A DNA stretch of 64,000 nucleotides from Acidovorax sp. SRB_14 (lineage in GTDB: Bacteria > Pseudomonadota > Gammaproteobacteria > Burkholderiales > Burkholderiaceae_C). Position 1 is the stretch's first letter; every line of letters starts with the position of its first letter. Positions 39,529-50,287 of the stretch are shown piece after piece. The notes beneath the pieces are model-generated. The model was not told the DNA's origin and ran no database searches. It saw nothing but the letters and a program-made list of their open reading frames with translations. Location of the stretch: assembly GCF_012932145.1 (NCBI RefSeq), contig NZ_MWOK01000003.1, forward strand, positions 177,963 to 241,962, read 5' to 3'. The position numbers were made by a program, and so were the translations under genes.

Positions 39529-40637
39529 ATCGAAGCCTGGAGCGCGTCCAGCATGCGCGCATTGTCATCGGCGCTGCCGACCGTGAGGCGCAGGCAGCGG
39601 GCCAGCAATGGGTGCATTGTAGAAACGTTCTTGACAAGGACCTTGCGTTCGCGCATGCCGGCGAAGGTCTTGGCGGCGTCGCGCACGCGCACCAGCACCA
39701 TGTTGGCCTCGCTGTCCCAGCATTTCTCGATGCCGGGCATCTGGCGCAGCGCGGCCACGAGCCGGTCGCGCTGGGCGCGCAGCTCGGCCGCCTGGGCGGC
39801 GAACACGTCGGCGTGCTCGAGCGCGAACAGCGCGGCCTCGCAGTTGAGCACGCTGACGTTGTACGGCGGGCGCACCTTGTCGATCTCGGCCACCAGCGCG
39901 GCCGGACCCATCAGGTAACCCAGGCGCACGCCGGCCAGGCCGAACTTGCTGAGCGTGCGCATCAAGAGCACATGCGCATTGCGCTCGGGCTCGGCGCGGA
40001 TGCGGTCGATCCAGCTGCGGCGGGCGAACGGCTGGTAGGCCTCGTCCATGACGACGATGCCGCCCTGCGCGCCCACGGCATCGATGATGCGCTGCACCAC
40101 CGCTTCGCTCCACAGCGTCGCCGTGGGGTTGTTCGGGTACGCGATGTAGGTGATGGCCGGCTTGTGCTCGGCCACGGCGGCTAGCATCGCGGGCTCGTCG
40201 AGTTCGAAGTCGGGCGTGAGCGGCACGGCGACGAAATCGAGGCCTTGCAGCTGCGCGCTCATCGGGTACATCACGAAGCCGGGCATGGGCGCGAGCATCG
40301 TGGCGCGCTGGCCCGTGCCGGGCTGGGCGCAGGCCAGCGCGAGCAGCGTGATGAGCTCGTCCGAGCCATTGCCCAGCACCAGGGCTTGGCCGGCCGGCAG
40401 GCCGGCATAGCGCGCCAGGGCCTCCTTGAGCCGCTCGGTGCCCTCGCCCGGGTAGCGGTTCAATGCCAGCGCGCCCAGGCGCTGGCCCAGCGCTGACTGC
40501 AGCGCGGGCGGCAGGCCGAAGGGGTTTTCCATCGCGTCCATCTTCAGCAGGCCGTCGGCGCTTTGCACGGCATAGGCGCGCATGGCGCGCACGTCAGGGC
40601 GGATCACCTGGAGGGGATCTTTGGCAGAGAGCGTCAT
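39525..40637 (-). CDS. hisC: Histidinol-phosphate aminotransferase
   Basis: PLP enzyme that makes histidinol phosphate. The 370-residue protein has the cofactor lysine K231 in '[14 protein letters not shown]', '[10 protein letters not shown]' and the aspartate in 'VVMDEAY'. Its ATG overlaps the stop codon of the upstream PIN-domain gene by four bases (ATGA), and no separate promoter region exists between them. Its expression therefore appears tied to the toxin-antitoxin-like transcript. The open frame continues upstream only as a shadow of the PIN gene. Confidence 0.95.
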   Translation of the reverse strand: MTLSAKDPLQVIRPDVRAMRAYAVQSADGLLKMDAMENPFGLPPALQSALGQRLGALALNRYPGEGTERLKEALARYAGLPAGQALVLGNGSDELITLLALACAQPGTGQRATMLAPMPGFVMYPMSAQLQGLDFVAVPLTPDFELDEPAMLAAVAEHKPAITYIAYPNNPTATLWSEAVVQRIIDAVGAQGGIVVMDEAYQPFARRSWIDRIRAEPERNAHVLLMRTLSKFGLAGVRLGYLMGPAALVAEIDKVRPPYNVSVLNCEAALFALEHADVFAAQAAELRAQRDRLVAALRQMPGIEKCWDSEANMVLVRVRDAAKTFAGMRERKVLVKNVSTMHPLLARCLRLTVGSADDNARMLDALQASI

Positions 40638-41086
40638 TCGGAAAAGTCCAGTTCTGTCGGAACCACAAGAAAGGGGTTGATGGTCTGCACCGCATCCATC
40701 TGCTGACCATGCGGCAGGGCTTCGGTCAGCAGGCAGCGGCAGCCCTGCTGGTGCGCCGAGGACAGGATCAGCGCATCCCAGTAGCTCAGGCCGTAGCGGT
40801 CCTGCAGGTCCCAGGCGCCGTCCACGGTGTAGGCGTCGAGGTGCGGCGGCAGCCACACGCGCAGGCGCCGCACCTGGGCGCGCACGCGTTGCAGCACCTG
40901 CGGGCCTTTAAAACGCTGGATGGCTTGGTTGTACAACTCGTTGAGCACCTGCGAGCTGATGCGCCCGCTGCGGGTCTGCCAGCAAAACGCCATCCATTCG
41001 CGGGCCCGCGCCCGGCGGGCCGGATCGCGGTCGTCCACGCTGGCCAGCAGCACTTCGGTGTCGACAAAGATCGGGGCGGTGGCCAC
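40634..41086 (-). CDS. PIN-domain protein (VapC-like toxin candidate)
   Basis: A 150-residue PIN-domain nuclease of the type II toxin group. Acidic residues fit D9 ('FVDTEVLL'), E50 ('QVLNELYN') and D104 ('LSYWDALIL'). At the fourth position the usual 'EDL' is 'TEALPHGQ' (E122, A123), so one expected acidic residue is missing and activity may be reduced. The closing 'TINPF' is common in this branch. The GTG at 41086 is the likely start, two bases after the antitoxin stop; a TTG two codons earlier overlaps that stop. The 3' end overlaps hisC by four bases. Whether it is still toxic cannot be told. Confidence 0.78.
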   Translation of the reverse strand: MATAPIFVDTEVLLASVDDRDPARRARAREWMAFCWQTRSGRISSQVLNELYNQAIQRFKGPQVLQRVRAQVRRLRVWLPPHLDAYTVDGAWDLQDRYGLSYWDALILSSAHQQGCRCLLTEALPHGQQMDAVQTINPFLVVPTELDFSE

Positions 41087-41088
41087 GT

Positions 41089-41313
41089 TCAACGCTCGAA
41101 AAGGATGTTGCGCGGCACATAGGGCCCGCTGGAGGCGCCCCAGGATTCGAAGCTCAGCGCCTCGCGCATGGCCTGGGCGTAGGCGTCTTCCTGGCGCATC
41201 TTTTCGGCCATCCATTCACCGAGCAGGCGCGAGACGCTGCTGCCGCGCCTGGCGGCCTCCACGCGCACCCATTCGGCGACGGCGTCGTCCATGGTGACGG
41301 TGATGTTCTTCAT
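41089..41313 (-). CDS. Ribbon-helix-helix antitoxin-like protein
   Basis: A 74-residue protein with an N-terminal ribbon-helix-helix DNA-binding segment ('NITVTMDDAVAEWV', then helix 'SVSRLLGEWMAEKM') and a C-terminal tail that would wrap the PIN partner. The ATG at 41313 fits the fold; the frame continues upstream only through the operator. It is the first gene of the pair and probably represses its own promoter through the two palindromes just upstream. It overlaps nothing and has no clear ribosome-binding site. Confidence 0.78.
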   Translation of the reverse strand: MKNITVTMDDAVAEWVRVEAARRGSSVSRLLGEWMAEKMRQEDAYAQAMREALSFESWGASSGPYVPRNILFER

Positions 41314-41319
41314 GGGCAA

Positions 41320-41356
41320 AATAATACACGAACTTCGTGTTGCACGAACTTCGTGC
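41320..41356 (-). promoter_or_regulatory. Two palindromic operators and -10 box of the toxin-antitoxin/his promoter
   Basis: Two perfect 15-bp palindromes, ACACGAACTTCGTGT (41326-41340) and GCACGAACTTCGTGC (41342-41356), lie 16 bases apart in the same phase. On the minus strand TATTAT (41326-41321) directly follows and touches the first site, 7 bases before the antitoxin ATG. This is a typical layout for autoregulated toxin-antitoxin operons. The divergent sirtuin gene begins 73 bases away on the other side. Confidence 0.75.
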
Positions 41357-41429
41357 TCCAATTTGATGCGCCGTGTGGTGGCTTTTGGTTGGCCGAACGC
41401 CGCCCGCTTTCGCCCGGTACATTCGTGCC

Positions 41430-42278
41430 ATGGACCACCCGCCTGCCAGCCCCGTTGCGGACCACTCCCACCACCCTGTGCTGACCCTGCTGCGGCGCGC
41501 GCCGCGCTGGACCGTGCTGACCGGCGCCGGCATCAGCACGGACAGCGGCATCCCCGATTACCGCGACGCCGCGGGCGCGTGGAAGCGCTCGGCGCCCGTC
41601 ACCTTCCAGGATTTCATGGGCAACGCCAGCAACCGCCAGCGCTACTGGGCGCGCAGCCTGGCCGGCTGGCCGGTGTTCAGCCAGGCCCGGCCGAACGCTG
41701 CGCACCAGGCCCTGGCCCAGCTGGAAGCGCGCGGCCCCGCACACAGCACCATCACCCAGAACGTGGACGGCCTGCACCAGCGCGCCGGCAGCCGGCGGGT
41801 GATCGACCTGCACGGGCGTCTGGACCAGCTGGTCTGCATGGCCTGCGGCCAGCGCAGCGCGCGCGGCGACTTCCAGGCGCGCCTGCTGGCGGCGAATCCC
41901 GCGTGGCGACACCGCCATGCGCCGGCGGCGCCCGATGGCGATGCCGACCTGAGCGGGGTGGATTTTTCACGCTTCGCCGTGCCGCCGTGCCCGCTGTGCG
42001 GCGGCATCCTCAAGCCCGATGTCGTGTTCTATGGCGAGAACGTGCCGCGCCCGCGGGTCGACGACGCCATGCAGCGGCTGGCGCACAGCGACCTGCTGCT
42101 CGTCGTGGGCAGTTCGCTCATGGTGTATTCGGGCCTGCGCTTTGTGCATGCCGCCAAGCAGCTCGGTCTGCCGGTGGTGGCGATCAACCTCGGTGCGACG
42201 CGCGCGGACGCGCAGCTCGATGGCAAGCTGCAGGTGGCGTGCGCCCCGGCCCTGGAAGACCTGGCCGCCCTGCTCTGA
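41430..42278 (+). CDS. Sir2-family NAD-dependent protein deacylase
   Basis: A 282-residue sirtuin that removes acyl groups from lysines with NAD. Motifs are 'TGAGISTDSGIPDYRD' (31-46), 'TQNVDGLHQRAG' and the catalytic H128 in 'IDLHGR'. The zinc site uses C136/C139 and C187/C190, and 'VVGSSLMVYSG' and 'INLG' complete the NAD pocket. The sequence is closest to the SIRT4-like class II group. It is the only plus-strand gene in the histidine block and is divergent from the toxin-antitoxin pair, so the shared operators may affect it. Substrates are unknown. Confidence 0.9.
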   Translation: MDHPPASPVADHSHHPVLTLLRRAPRWTVLTGAGISTDSGIPDYRDAAGAWKRSAPVTFQDFMGNASNRQRYWARSLAGWPVFSQARPNAAHQALAQLEARGPAHSTITQNVDGLHQRAGSRRVIDLHGRLDQLVCMACGQRSARGDFQARLLAANPAWRHRHAPAAPDGDADLSGVDFSRFAVPPCPLCGGILKPDVVFYGENVPRPRVDDAMQRLAHSDLLLVVGSSLMVYSGLRFVHAAKQLGLPVVAINLGATRADAQLDGKLQVACAPALEDLAALL

Positions 42279-42483
42279 ATGCGGGAACCTCGGGCCGCGG
42301 CACTCCATGCTCCGCGGCGATGCGTTTGAGTTGCGCAACTTTCCGACCTTGCGCCCTCAATTGCTGCCTCAAGTCCGCTTTCTCCATCTCCAACCGACTT
42401 ATCACGTCGTGCAGTTCTTGATCCTGTTGTGTTCCACCGGATTGCGGCTTTTGGGCTGGCTGTTGCCCCGGCGCACCATGCAC
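42184..42483 (-). pseudogene. Possible remnant of a coiled-coil protein, overlapping the sirtuin 3' end
   Basis: A 99-codon minus-strand frame whose first half looks protein-like: 'DQELHDVISRLEMEKADLRQ' continues as a charged heptad-rich helix to about residue 60. The second half lies antisense to the sirtuin gene and looks like an arginine/proline-rich shadow. It may be the start of a truncated coiled-coil gene left by the rearrangement that placed the sirtuin here, or chance. I do not recognise it. Confidence 0.25.
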
Positions 42484-42504
42484 CGTCGGGGCGGGCAGCC
42501 ATGC

Positions 42505-42535
42505 AAAAAGCCGCCAGACCTTGCGGCATGGCGGC
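42505..42535 (-). terminator. Rho-independent terminator of hisG-hisD
   Basis: On the minus strand GCCGCCA and TGGCGGC arms enclose an inner CC-GCAA-GG mini-stem and are followed by TTTTT. It lies 29 bases after the hisD stop and shows that the upstream mla-murA-hisGD transcript ends before the sirtuin. Confidence 0.85.
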
Positions 42536-42563
42536 TTGGCGCGAAAGCGCGCAACTGCAGGGG

Positions 42564-43880
42564 CTACTTCAGCCGCATCTCCGCCGCGCGCGCATGGGCC
42601 TGCAGTCCTTCGCCATGCGCGAGCACGCTGGCAATGCGGCCCAGCACCTGCGCGCCTTGCTCACTGACCTCGATGAGGCTGCTGCGCTTCTGGAAGTCGT
42701 ACACGCCCAGCGGGCTCGAAAAGCGCGCCGTGCCGCTCGTTGGCAGCACGTGGTTGGGGCCGGCGCAGTAGTCGCCCAGCGACTCGCTGGTGTACGGGCC
42801 CAGGAATATCGCGCCGGCGTGGCGCAGCAGCGGCTCCCAGCGGTGCGGCTCGCGGCTCGATATTTCGAGGTGCTCGGGCGCGATGCGGTTGGAGATCGCG
42901 CAGGCCTCTTCCATGCTGCGCGTGTGGATCAGCGCGCCGCGGCCGGTGAGGCTCTTGGCGATGATCTCGGCGCGCGGCATGGTGGGCAGCAGACGGTCGA
43001 TGGCCTGCTGCACGGCGTCGAGGTAGGCGGCGTCGGGGCACAGCAGGATCGACTGCGCCAGTTCGTCGTGCTCGGCCTGCGAAAAAAGATCCATCGCCAC
43101 CCAGTCGGGCGGCGTGCTGCCGTCGGCCAGCACCAGGATTTCGCTCGGGCCGGCGATCATGTCGATGCCCACGGTGCCGAACACGCGCTTCTTGGCGCTG
43201 GCCACGTAGGCATTACCGGGGCCGGTGATCTTGTCGACCTTGGGCACGGTCTGCGTGCCATAGGCCAGCGCCGCCACGGCCTGCGCGCCGCCGATCGTGA
43301 AGGCGCGCGTGACGCCGGCCACATAGGCGGCGGCCAGCACCAGCGGGTTCTTCTCGCCGCGCGGCGTGGGCACGACCATGATGATCTCCCCCACGCCCGC
43401 CACGTGCGCGGGGATGGCGTTCATCAGCACGCTGCTGGGGTAGGCCGCCTTGCCGCCGGGCACGTAGATGCCGACGCGGTCGAGCGGCGTGACCTTCTGG
43501 CCCAGCAGGCTGCCGTCCTCGTCGCGGTAGCTCCAGCTCTGGCCGCAGGCCTGCTTCTGCGCCTCGTGGTAGCTGCGCACGCGCGCGGCGGCCGCCTCCA
43601 GAGCGTGGCGCTGTTCCGCGGAAATCGCGTCGAACGCGGCTTTGAGCTCGGCCTGCGTGAGTTCGAGCGCGGCCACCGCGGGCGCGGCCAGGCCGTCGAA
43701 GCGCGCGGTGTACTCGAGCACGGCCGCGTCGCCGCGCTGCTGCACGTCGGCCAGGATGTCGGCGACGCGCTGCTCGATGGCAGCGTCGGTGTCGGCGGAC
43801 CAGTGCAGGCGCGCGGCAAAATCTGCCTCAAAAGTGGCGCTAACGCTGGACAGGCGTGCGGGTGCAGCTACAAAAGTCAT
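42564..43880 (-). CDS. hisD: Histidinol dehydrogenase
   Basis: Zinc- and NAD-dependent enzyme that oxidises histidinol to histidine in two steps. The 438-residue protein has '[19 protein letters not shown]', '[14 protein letters not shown]', '[16 protein letters not shown]', '[13 protein letters not shown]' (catalytic Glu-His) and the C-terminal '[16 protein letters not shown]'. The ATG at 43880 lies ten bases after the hisG stop. It is the last gene of its operon. Confidence 0.96.
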   Translation of the reverse strand: MTFVAAPARLSSVSATFEADFAARLHWSADTDAAIEQRVADILADVQQRGDAAVLEYTARFDGLAAPAVAALELTQAELKAAFDAISAEQRHALEAAAARVRSYHEAQKQACGQSWSYRDEDGSLLGQKVTPLDRVGIYVPGGKAAYPSSVLMNAIPAHVAGVGEIIMVVPTPRGEKNPLVLAAAYVAGVTRAFTIGGAQAVAALAYGTQTVPKVDKITGPGNAYVASAKKRVFGTVGIDMIAGPSEILVLADGSTPPDWVAMDLFSQAEHDELAQSILLCPDAAYLDAVQQAIDRLLPTMPRAEIIAKSLTGRGALIHTRSMEEACAISNRIAPEHLEISSREPHRWEPLLRHAGAIFLGPYTSESLGDYCAGPNHVLPTSGTARFSSPLGVYDFQKRSSLIEVSEQGAQVLGRIASVLAHGEGLQAHARAAEMRLK

Positions 43881-43890
43881 AGTCAATCGG

Positions 43891-44552
43891 TCAGTCGGCA
43901 GGGCGGATGGCACCGGCAAACGCATCGATGATGCGGCGCAGCGGCGCCTGCTTGAGCTTGAGCATGGCCTGGTTGACCACCAGGTGCGAGCTGATGTCCA
44001 TGATGCGCTCGACCTCGACCAGGTGGTTGGCCTTGAGCGTGTTGCCGGTCGAGACGAGGTCGACGATGGCGTCGGACAGGCCGATCAGCGGCGCCAGCTC
44101 CATGCTGCCGTAGAGCTTGATGAGGTCGACGTGCACGCCCTTGCTGGCGAAGAAGTCGCGCGCGATGGCGGTGTATTTGGTCGCCACCTTCAGGCGCGAG
44201 CCCTGCTTGACGGCCTGCGCATAGTCGAAGTCCGAGCGCACGGCCACGCTCACGCGGCACTGGGCAATGCGCAGGTCGAGCGGCAGGTACAGGCCCGAGC
44301 GGCCCGCACCCCATTCGGCGCTGTGCTCGATCAGCGTGTCCTTGCCGCACACGCCCAGGTCGGCGCCGCCGTACTGCACGTAGGTGGGCACGTCGGTGGC
44401 GCGCACCAGCACCACGCGCACGTCGGGCCGGTTGGTGGGCAGGATGAGCTTGCGCGACTTTTCCGGATCTTCGAGCACCTCGATGCCGGCGGCGGCCAGC
44501 AGGGGCATGATTTCGTCAAAGATGCGGCCTTTGGACAGGGCGAGGGTGATCA

Positions 44553-44553
<1 letters not shown>
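43891..44553 (-). CDS. hisG: ATP phosphoribosyltransferase, short form
   Basis: First enzyme of histidine synthesis. At 220 residues it is the short HisG(S) form, which lacks the C-terminal regulatory domain and needs HisZ for activity and feedback control; hisZ is not in this window. Landmarks are '[11 protein letters not shown]', '[12 protein letters not shown]' and the phosphoribosyl-binding '[12 protein letters not shown]'. The ATG shares a base with the murA stop (TGATG), so translation is coupled to murA. Confidence 0.95.
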
Positions 44554-45830
<1,277 letters not shown>

Positions 45831-45867
45831 GGCGGAAAACCTGAAAAGTGAATTGAGAAAGAAAAAG

Positions 45868-45913
45868 GGCTCAAACGCTTATGGGCAAAGCGCAAGGAGC
45901 TATCAAATTTGAT
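45868..45913 (-). repeat. Dispersed intergenic repeat, variant copy 8
   Basis: On the minus strand it reads 'AAATTTGATAGCTCCTTGCG' and then 'CATAAGCGTTTGAGCCC'. It is the same subtype as the copy at 15638 and lies between ibaG and murA. Confidence 0.65.
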
Positions 45914-45925
45914 GCGCGCAAGCGC

Positions 45926-46180
45926 TCAGCCGCGGGACTGCGCGGCCCACTCGGCGGGGGTGAAGGTCTTCATCGACAGCGCGTGCACTTCATCGGTCGC
46001 CATCTTGCTGCCCAGCGTCGCATAGACGCGCTGGTGGCGCGCAATCGGGCGCTTGCCCTCGAACTCGGCCGAGACGATGGTCGCGTACCAGTGGCGGCCA
46101 TCGCCTTCGAGCGTGATGTGTTCACAGGCGAGGCTGGCGGTGATGAGGTCTTTGAGTTGGTCGGCGGTCATTTCAGTCAT
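45926..46180 (-). CDS. ibaG: BolA-family protein (IbaG-like)
   Basis: An 84-residue BolA-fold protein. The conserved helix-turn and 'RHQRVYATLG' with 'EVHALSMKTFTPAEW' identify the family; position next to murA and the mla operon is that of E. coli ibaG. BolA/IbaG proteins work with monothiol glutaredoxins in iron-sulfur handling and affect envelope and acid stress. It starts 48 bases after the exporter permease stop, so it belongs to the long mla-to-hisD transcript. Confidence 0.9.
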   Translation of the reverse strand: MTEMTADQLKDLITASLACEHITLEGDGRHWYATIVSAEFEGKRPIARHQRVYATLGSKMATDEVHALSMKTFTPAEWAAQSRG

Positions 46181-46228
46181 CCATTGCGTTGTGCGCTACC
46201 TGCAGCGCGTGCAGCGGCTCGGGGGGTG

Positions 46229-46977
46229 TCATGTTCTGATCTTGTAGCCGGTGCGCAGCAGGTGCACGGCCAGCAGGCTCACGAGCGCCCAGGCGGTGGC
46301 CACGATGGACAGGCTGAGCCAGGGCGAGACGTCGCTCTGGCCAAAAAACCCGTAGCGGAAGCCGTCGATCATGTAAAAGAACGGATTCAGGTGGCTCACC
46401 GCCTGCCAGAACGGCGGCAGCGACTGGATCGAATAGAACACGCCCGACAGGAACGTCATGGGCACGATGATGAAGTTCTGGAACGTGGCCATCTGGTCGA
46501 ACTTGTCGGCCCACAGCCCGGCAATCACCCCCAGCGTGGCCAGCAGCGCGGCGCCCAGCACGCCAAACAGCACGATCCACAGCGGCGCGGCGAACTGCGG
46601 CGTGGCAAACGCCAGCGTGACCACGAAGACGCCCAGCCCCACCACGAGGCCGCGCAGCACCGAGGAGCCGACGTAGGCGCCGAACCAGGTCCAGTGCGAC
46701 AGCGGCGTGAGCAGCTGGAACACCAGATTGCCCATGATCTTGCTTTGCACCAGGCTCGACGAGCTGTTGGCAAAGGCGTTTTGCAGCACGCTCATCATCA
46801 CCAGGCCCGGCACCAGAAAGGCGACGTAGCCGATGCTGCCAAACACCACGCGGTCCTGCAGCACATGGCCGAAGATCAGCAGGTAGAGCACGGCGGTGAG
46901 CACCGGAGCGGCGACGGTCTGGAAGCCCACCTTCCAGAAGCGCAGCACCTCCTTGTAGAACAGCATCTGCCAGCCGG

Positions 46978-46981
<4 letters not shown>
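46229..46981 (-). CDS. ABC-2 type exporter permease (YadH-like)
   Basis: A 250-residue integral membrane protein with six predicted helices and an ABC-2 fold ('GSIGYVAFLVPGLVMMSVLQ', 'PMTFLSGVFYSIQSLP'). It pairs with the ATPase whose stop overlaps its ATG by four bases. The E. coli relative YadGH has no firm substrate; placement inside the mla-murA cluster suggests an envelope lipid or polysaccharide function, which is inference. Confidence 0.87.
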
Positions 46982-47922
<941 letters not shown>

Positions 47923-48018
47923 GTCAGCGGCCCATTTTACGGCCTGGGGGCCGCGCGCCGCCGCCGCGCAGCGCGGCGCTGGCACCCGCCCTGGGGGCAT
48001 TGCCCACGGGGGTCAGGC

Positions 48019-48300
48019 TCATGCCGCGCTGGGCAGCAGGGGCGCCACGCCGTACAGCGCCGCCATGCGGGCCAGCGCGGGCGGCAGGCCCTTGATGGCA
48101 AAGGCCTGGCGCGCCGCCAGGGCCTCGCGCCGGCATTCGAGCAGCACGGCCAGCGCCGAGCTGTCGAAGACCTGCAGGGCGCTCGCGTCGACCACCAGCT
48201 GGGCGTCGGTGCGCCCGCGCATGCCCTGCAGCAGCATGCCCAGCGCGCCGCGCGCCTGGCGCTGCGTCAGTTCGGAAGGAAGCACGAGCAAGGCAGCCAT
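48019..48300 (-). CDS. mlaB: STAS-domain protein MlaB
   Basis: A 93-residue STAS-domain protein that binds the MlaF ATPase and is needed for stable MlaFEDB complexes. The fold core is 'LVVDASALQVFDSSALAVLL', with the conserved serine pair S67-S68 region before a basic helix. It begins six bases after mlaC. It is short and variable, so the identification leans on position as well as sequence. Confidence 0.85.
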   Translation of the reverse strand: MAALLVLPSELTQRQARGALGMLLQGMRGRTDAQLVVDASALQVFDSSALAVLLECRREALAARQAFAIKGLPPALARMAALYGVAPLLPSAA

Positions 48301-48306
48301 CGCGGC

Positions 48307-48936
48307 TCAGCCCTTGGCGTTGCTCTTGTTGCGCTCGGACAGGCTCTGGATCAGCCCGTCGACGCCGCGGGCGTTGATTTCCTGCGCAAACTGGCTGCGG
48401 TAGGTTTCCACCAGCCACACGCCGAGCACGTTGAGGTTGTAGATCTTCCAGCCCGCGCCCGCCTTTTCAAGGCGGTAATCGAGCTGCACCGGGTCGCCGC
48501 GGCCGCCGCGCACCTCGGTGCGCACCAGCACATCCTTGTCCTCGGGCGCGGCGCGCAGCGGCTTGACGGTGACGGTCTGGTCGTTGAACTGCGACAGCGC
48601 GCCGGCATAGGTGCGCACCAGCAGGATCTTGAACTCGTCCTGCAGGCGCTGCTGCTGCGCCGGCGTGGCCTGGCGCCAGCCCGGCCCCACGGCCGCGGCC
48701 GTCATGCGCCGGAAGTTCACATAGGGCATGACGGTGCTGTCCACGAGGGCAATGACCTTCTGCACATCGCCGGACTGCAGCGACTTGTCGGTGCGCAAGG
48801 TGTCGAGCACCTGGTTCGACAGGCGCTGGATCAGCGCGTCGGGCGCCTCGTCCGCGGCGTGCGAAGACAGGGACAGCGCCAGCAACACAGCGGCACCGAG
48901 GCTGGCGGCCATGCGGCCCAGAAAACGTCGGTTCAT
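48307..48936 (-). CDS. mlaC: Periplasmic phospholipid-binding protein MlaC
   Basis: A 209-residue carrier that shuttles phospholipids between MlaA in the outer membrane and MlaFEDB in the inner membrane. A signal peptide ends at about residue 27 ('SLSSHAADE'). The Tol-Ttg2 fold is marked by 'MPYVNFRRMTAAAVGPGWR' and 'GWKIYNLNVLGVWLVETYR'. It follows mlaA by 37 bases. Confidence 0.93.
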   Translation of the reverse strand: MNRRFLGRMAASLGAAVLLALSLSSHAADEAPDALIQRLSNQVLDTLRTDKSLQSGDVQKVIALVDSTVMPYVNFRRMTAAAVGPGWRQATPAQQQRLQDEFKILLVRTYAGALSQFNDQTVTVKPLRAAPEDKDVLVRTEVRGGRGDPVQLDYRLEKAGAGWKIYNLNVLGVWLVETYRSQFAQEINARGVDGLIQSLSERNKSNAKG

Positions 48937-48973
48937 TTCATTCCTTTCGTTGCAGCGTCAGCGGCTGCGGCGC

Positions 48974-49768
48974 TCAGTGGTCGGGCTCGGGCGGCAGCAT
49001 GCCGCTGTTGTCATCGTTTTCATCATATTGCCCCGGACCGGGCGGCTCGCTGCGCTGTTCGCGCAGGCGCAGGTAGACATCGCGCGTGAAGCTGTACTTG
49101 TCGAGCGCCGCGGCATCGAGCACCTCGCCGGCGCGCAGCAGGCTCGCGCGCGTGTCGACCGCGCGCAGGCCATACAGGCTGTTGCGCGCCGACACCGGGG
49201 TCACCTGGCCGAGCAGGTTGCCCTGCCAGTCCACCGGCAGCGCGAGCGTGTCGCGCACGGTCGAAGGCCCCAGGATGGGCAGCACCAAATAGGGCCCCGT
49301 GGGCACGCCCCAGCGCGCCAGCGTGAGGCCAAAGTCCTGCTTGGCGCGGTCGATGCCCATTTCACTGGCCACATCGAACAGGCCGCCGATACCGAACACG
49401 GTGTTGACGTTGAAGCGCACCAGGCTGTTGAGGGCGGCTTCTGCGCGCAGCTGCAGCACGTTGTTGACGAACGACCAGGCATCGCCGAGGTTGGCAAAGA
49501 AGTTGCTCACCCCGGTGCGCGCCACGGCGGGCGTGAGGTCCGTGTAGGCCTGGGCCACGGGCTTGAGCACCGCATTATCGACCGCCTGGTTGAACTGCGC
49601 CATGCCCCGGTTGTAGGGCTCCAGCGGGTCGTTGCGCGGGCCCGTGGCGCAGCCGGCCAGCGCCAGCACCAGCGTGCCCACGGCCCAGGCGCGCAGGGGC
49701 GCGGGCGCGCGGGCGGCGCCGGCAGGGGTGGGATGGCAGGGATGTCCTGCGCGGGAAGAGGTGGTCAT
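48974..49768 (-). CDS. mlaA: Outer-membrane lipoprotein MlaA (VacJ)
   Basis: A 264-residue lipoprotein that removes misplaced phospholipids from the outer leaflet. The lipobox is 'LALAGC' with the cysteine at residue 40, giving an unusually long pre-lipobox region. 'NDPLEPYNRGMAQFNQAVD', 'FGLTLARWGVPTGPYLVLP' and 'GPSTVRD' are diagnostic. Its start overlaps the mlaD stop by four bases. In E. coli the gene is unlinked; inclusion in the mla operon is common in betaproteobacteria. Confidence 0.94.
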   Translation of the reverse strand: MTTSSRAGHPCHPTPAGAARAPAPLRAWAVGTLVLALAGCATGPRNDPLEPYNRGMAQFNQAVDNAVLKPVAQAYTDLTPAVARTGVSNFFANLGDAWSFVNNVLQLRAEAALNSLVRFNVNTVFGIGGLFDVASEMGIDRAKQDFGLTLARWGVPTGPYLVLPILGPSTVRDTLALPVDWQGNLLGQVTPVSARNSLYGLRAVDTRASLLRAGEVLDAAALDKYSFTRDVYLRLREQRSEPPGPGQYDENDDNSGMLPPEPDH

Positions 49769-50250
49769 TTGTTGCTGCCCGCGGACGGCGTCGCGCCGTC
49801 CGCCGCCTTGCTGTAGAGGAACTGGCTGATGAGATTTTCCAACACCACGGCCGACTGCGTCGCCACCACCCGGTCGCCGTTGGCCAGGTGATGCTCGTCG
49901 GCACCGGCCTCGATGCCGATGTACTGCTCGCCCAGCAGGCCGCTGGTCAGGATCTTGAGTGAGCTGTCCTTGGGAAAAGCGTAGCGGTTTTCCAGCGCCA
50001 GCGTCACGCTGGCCTGGTAAGTCTTGTCGTCAAAGGTGATCGACTCGACGCGCCCGACCACCACGCCGGCGCTGCGCACCGCCGCCTTGGGCTTGAGGCC
50101 GCCGATGTTGTCAAAGCGCGCCGTGACCCGGTAGCCGGACTGGAAGTTGAGGCTGAGCAAATTGGCCGCCTGCAATGCCAGAAACACCAGCGCCACCGCG
50201 CCGAGCATGACGAACAGGCCCACCCAGACATCGTTTTTGGACTGTTGCAT
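49765..50250 (-). CDS. mlaD: MCE-domain phospholipid-binding protein MlaD
   Basis: A 161-residue inner-membrane protein with one N-terminal helix (about residues 8-29) and one MCE domain ('YRVTARFDNIGGLKPKAAVR'). It forms a hexameric periplasmic ring on MlaE. The ATG at 50250 gives the standard 'MQQSKNDVWVGLFV' start. It follows mlaE by 37 bases. Confidence 0.95.
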   Translation of the reverse strand: MQQSKNDVWVGLFVMLGAVALVFLALQAANLLSLNFQSGYRVTARFDNIGGLKPKAAVRSAGVVVGRVESITFDDKTYQASVTLALENRYAFPKDSSLKILTSGLLGEQYIGIEAGADEHHLANGDRVVATQSAVVLENLISQFLYSKAADGATPSAGSNK

Positions 50251-50287
50251 TGTTGGTTTTCCTTGTGCCGCGGGCCCCGGGCCCGCG

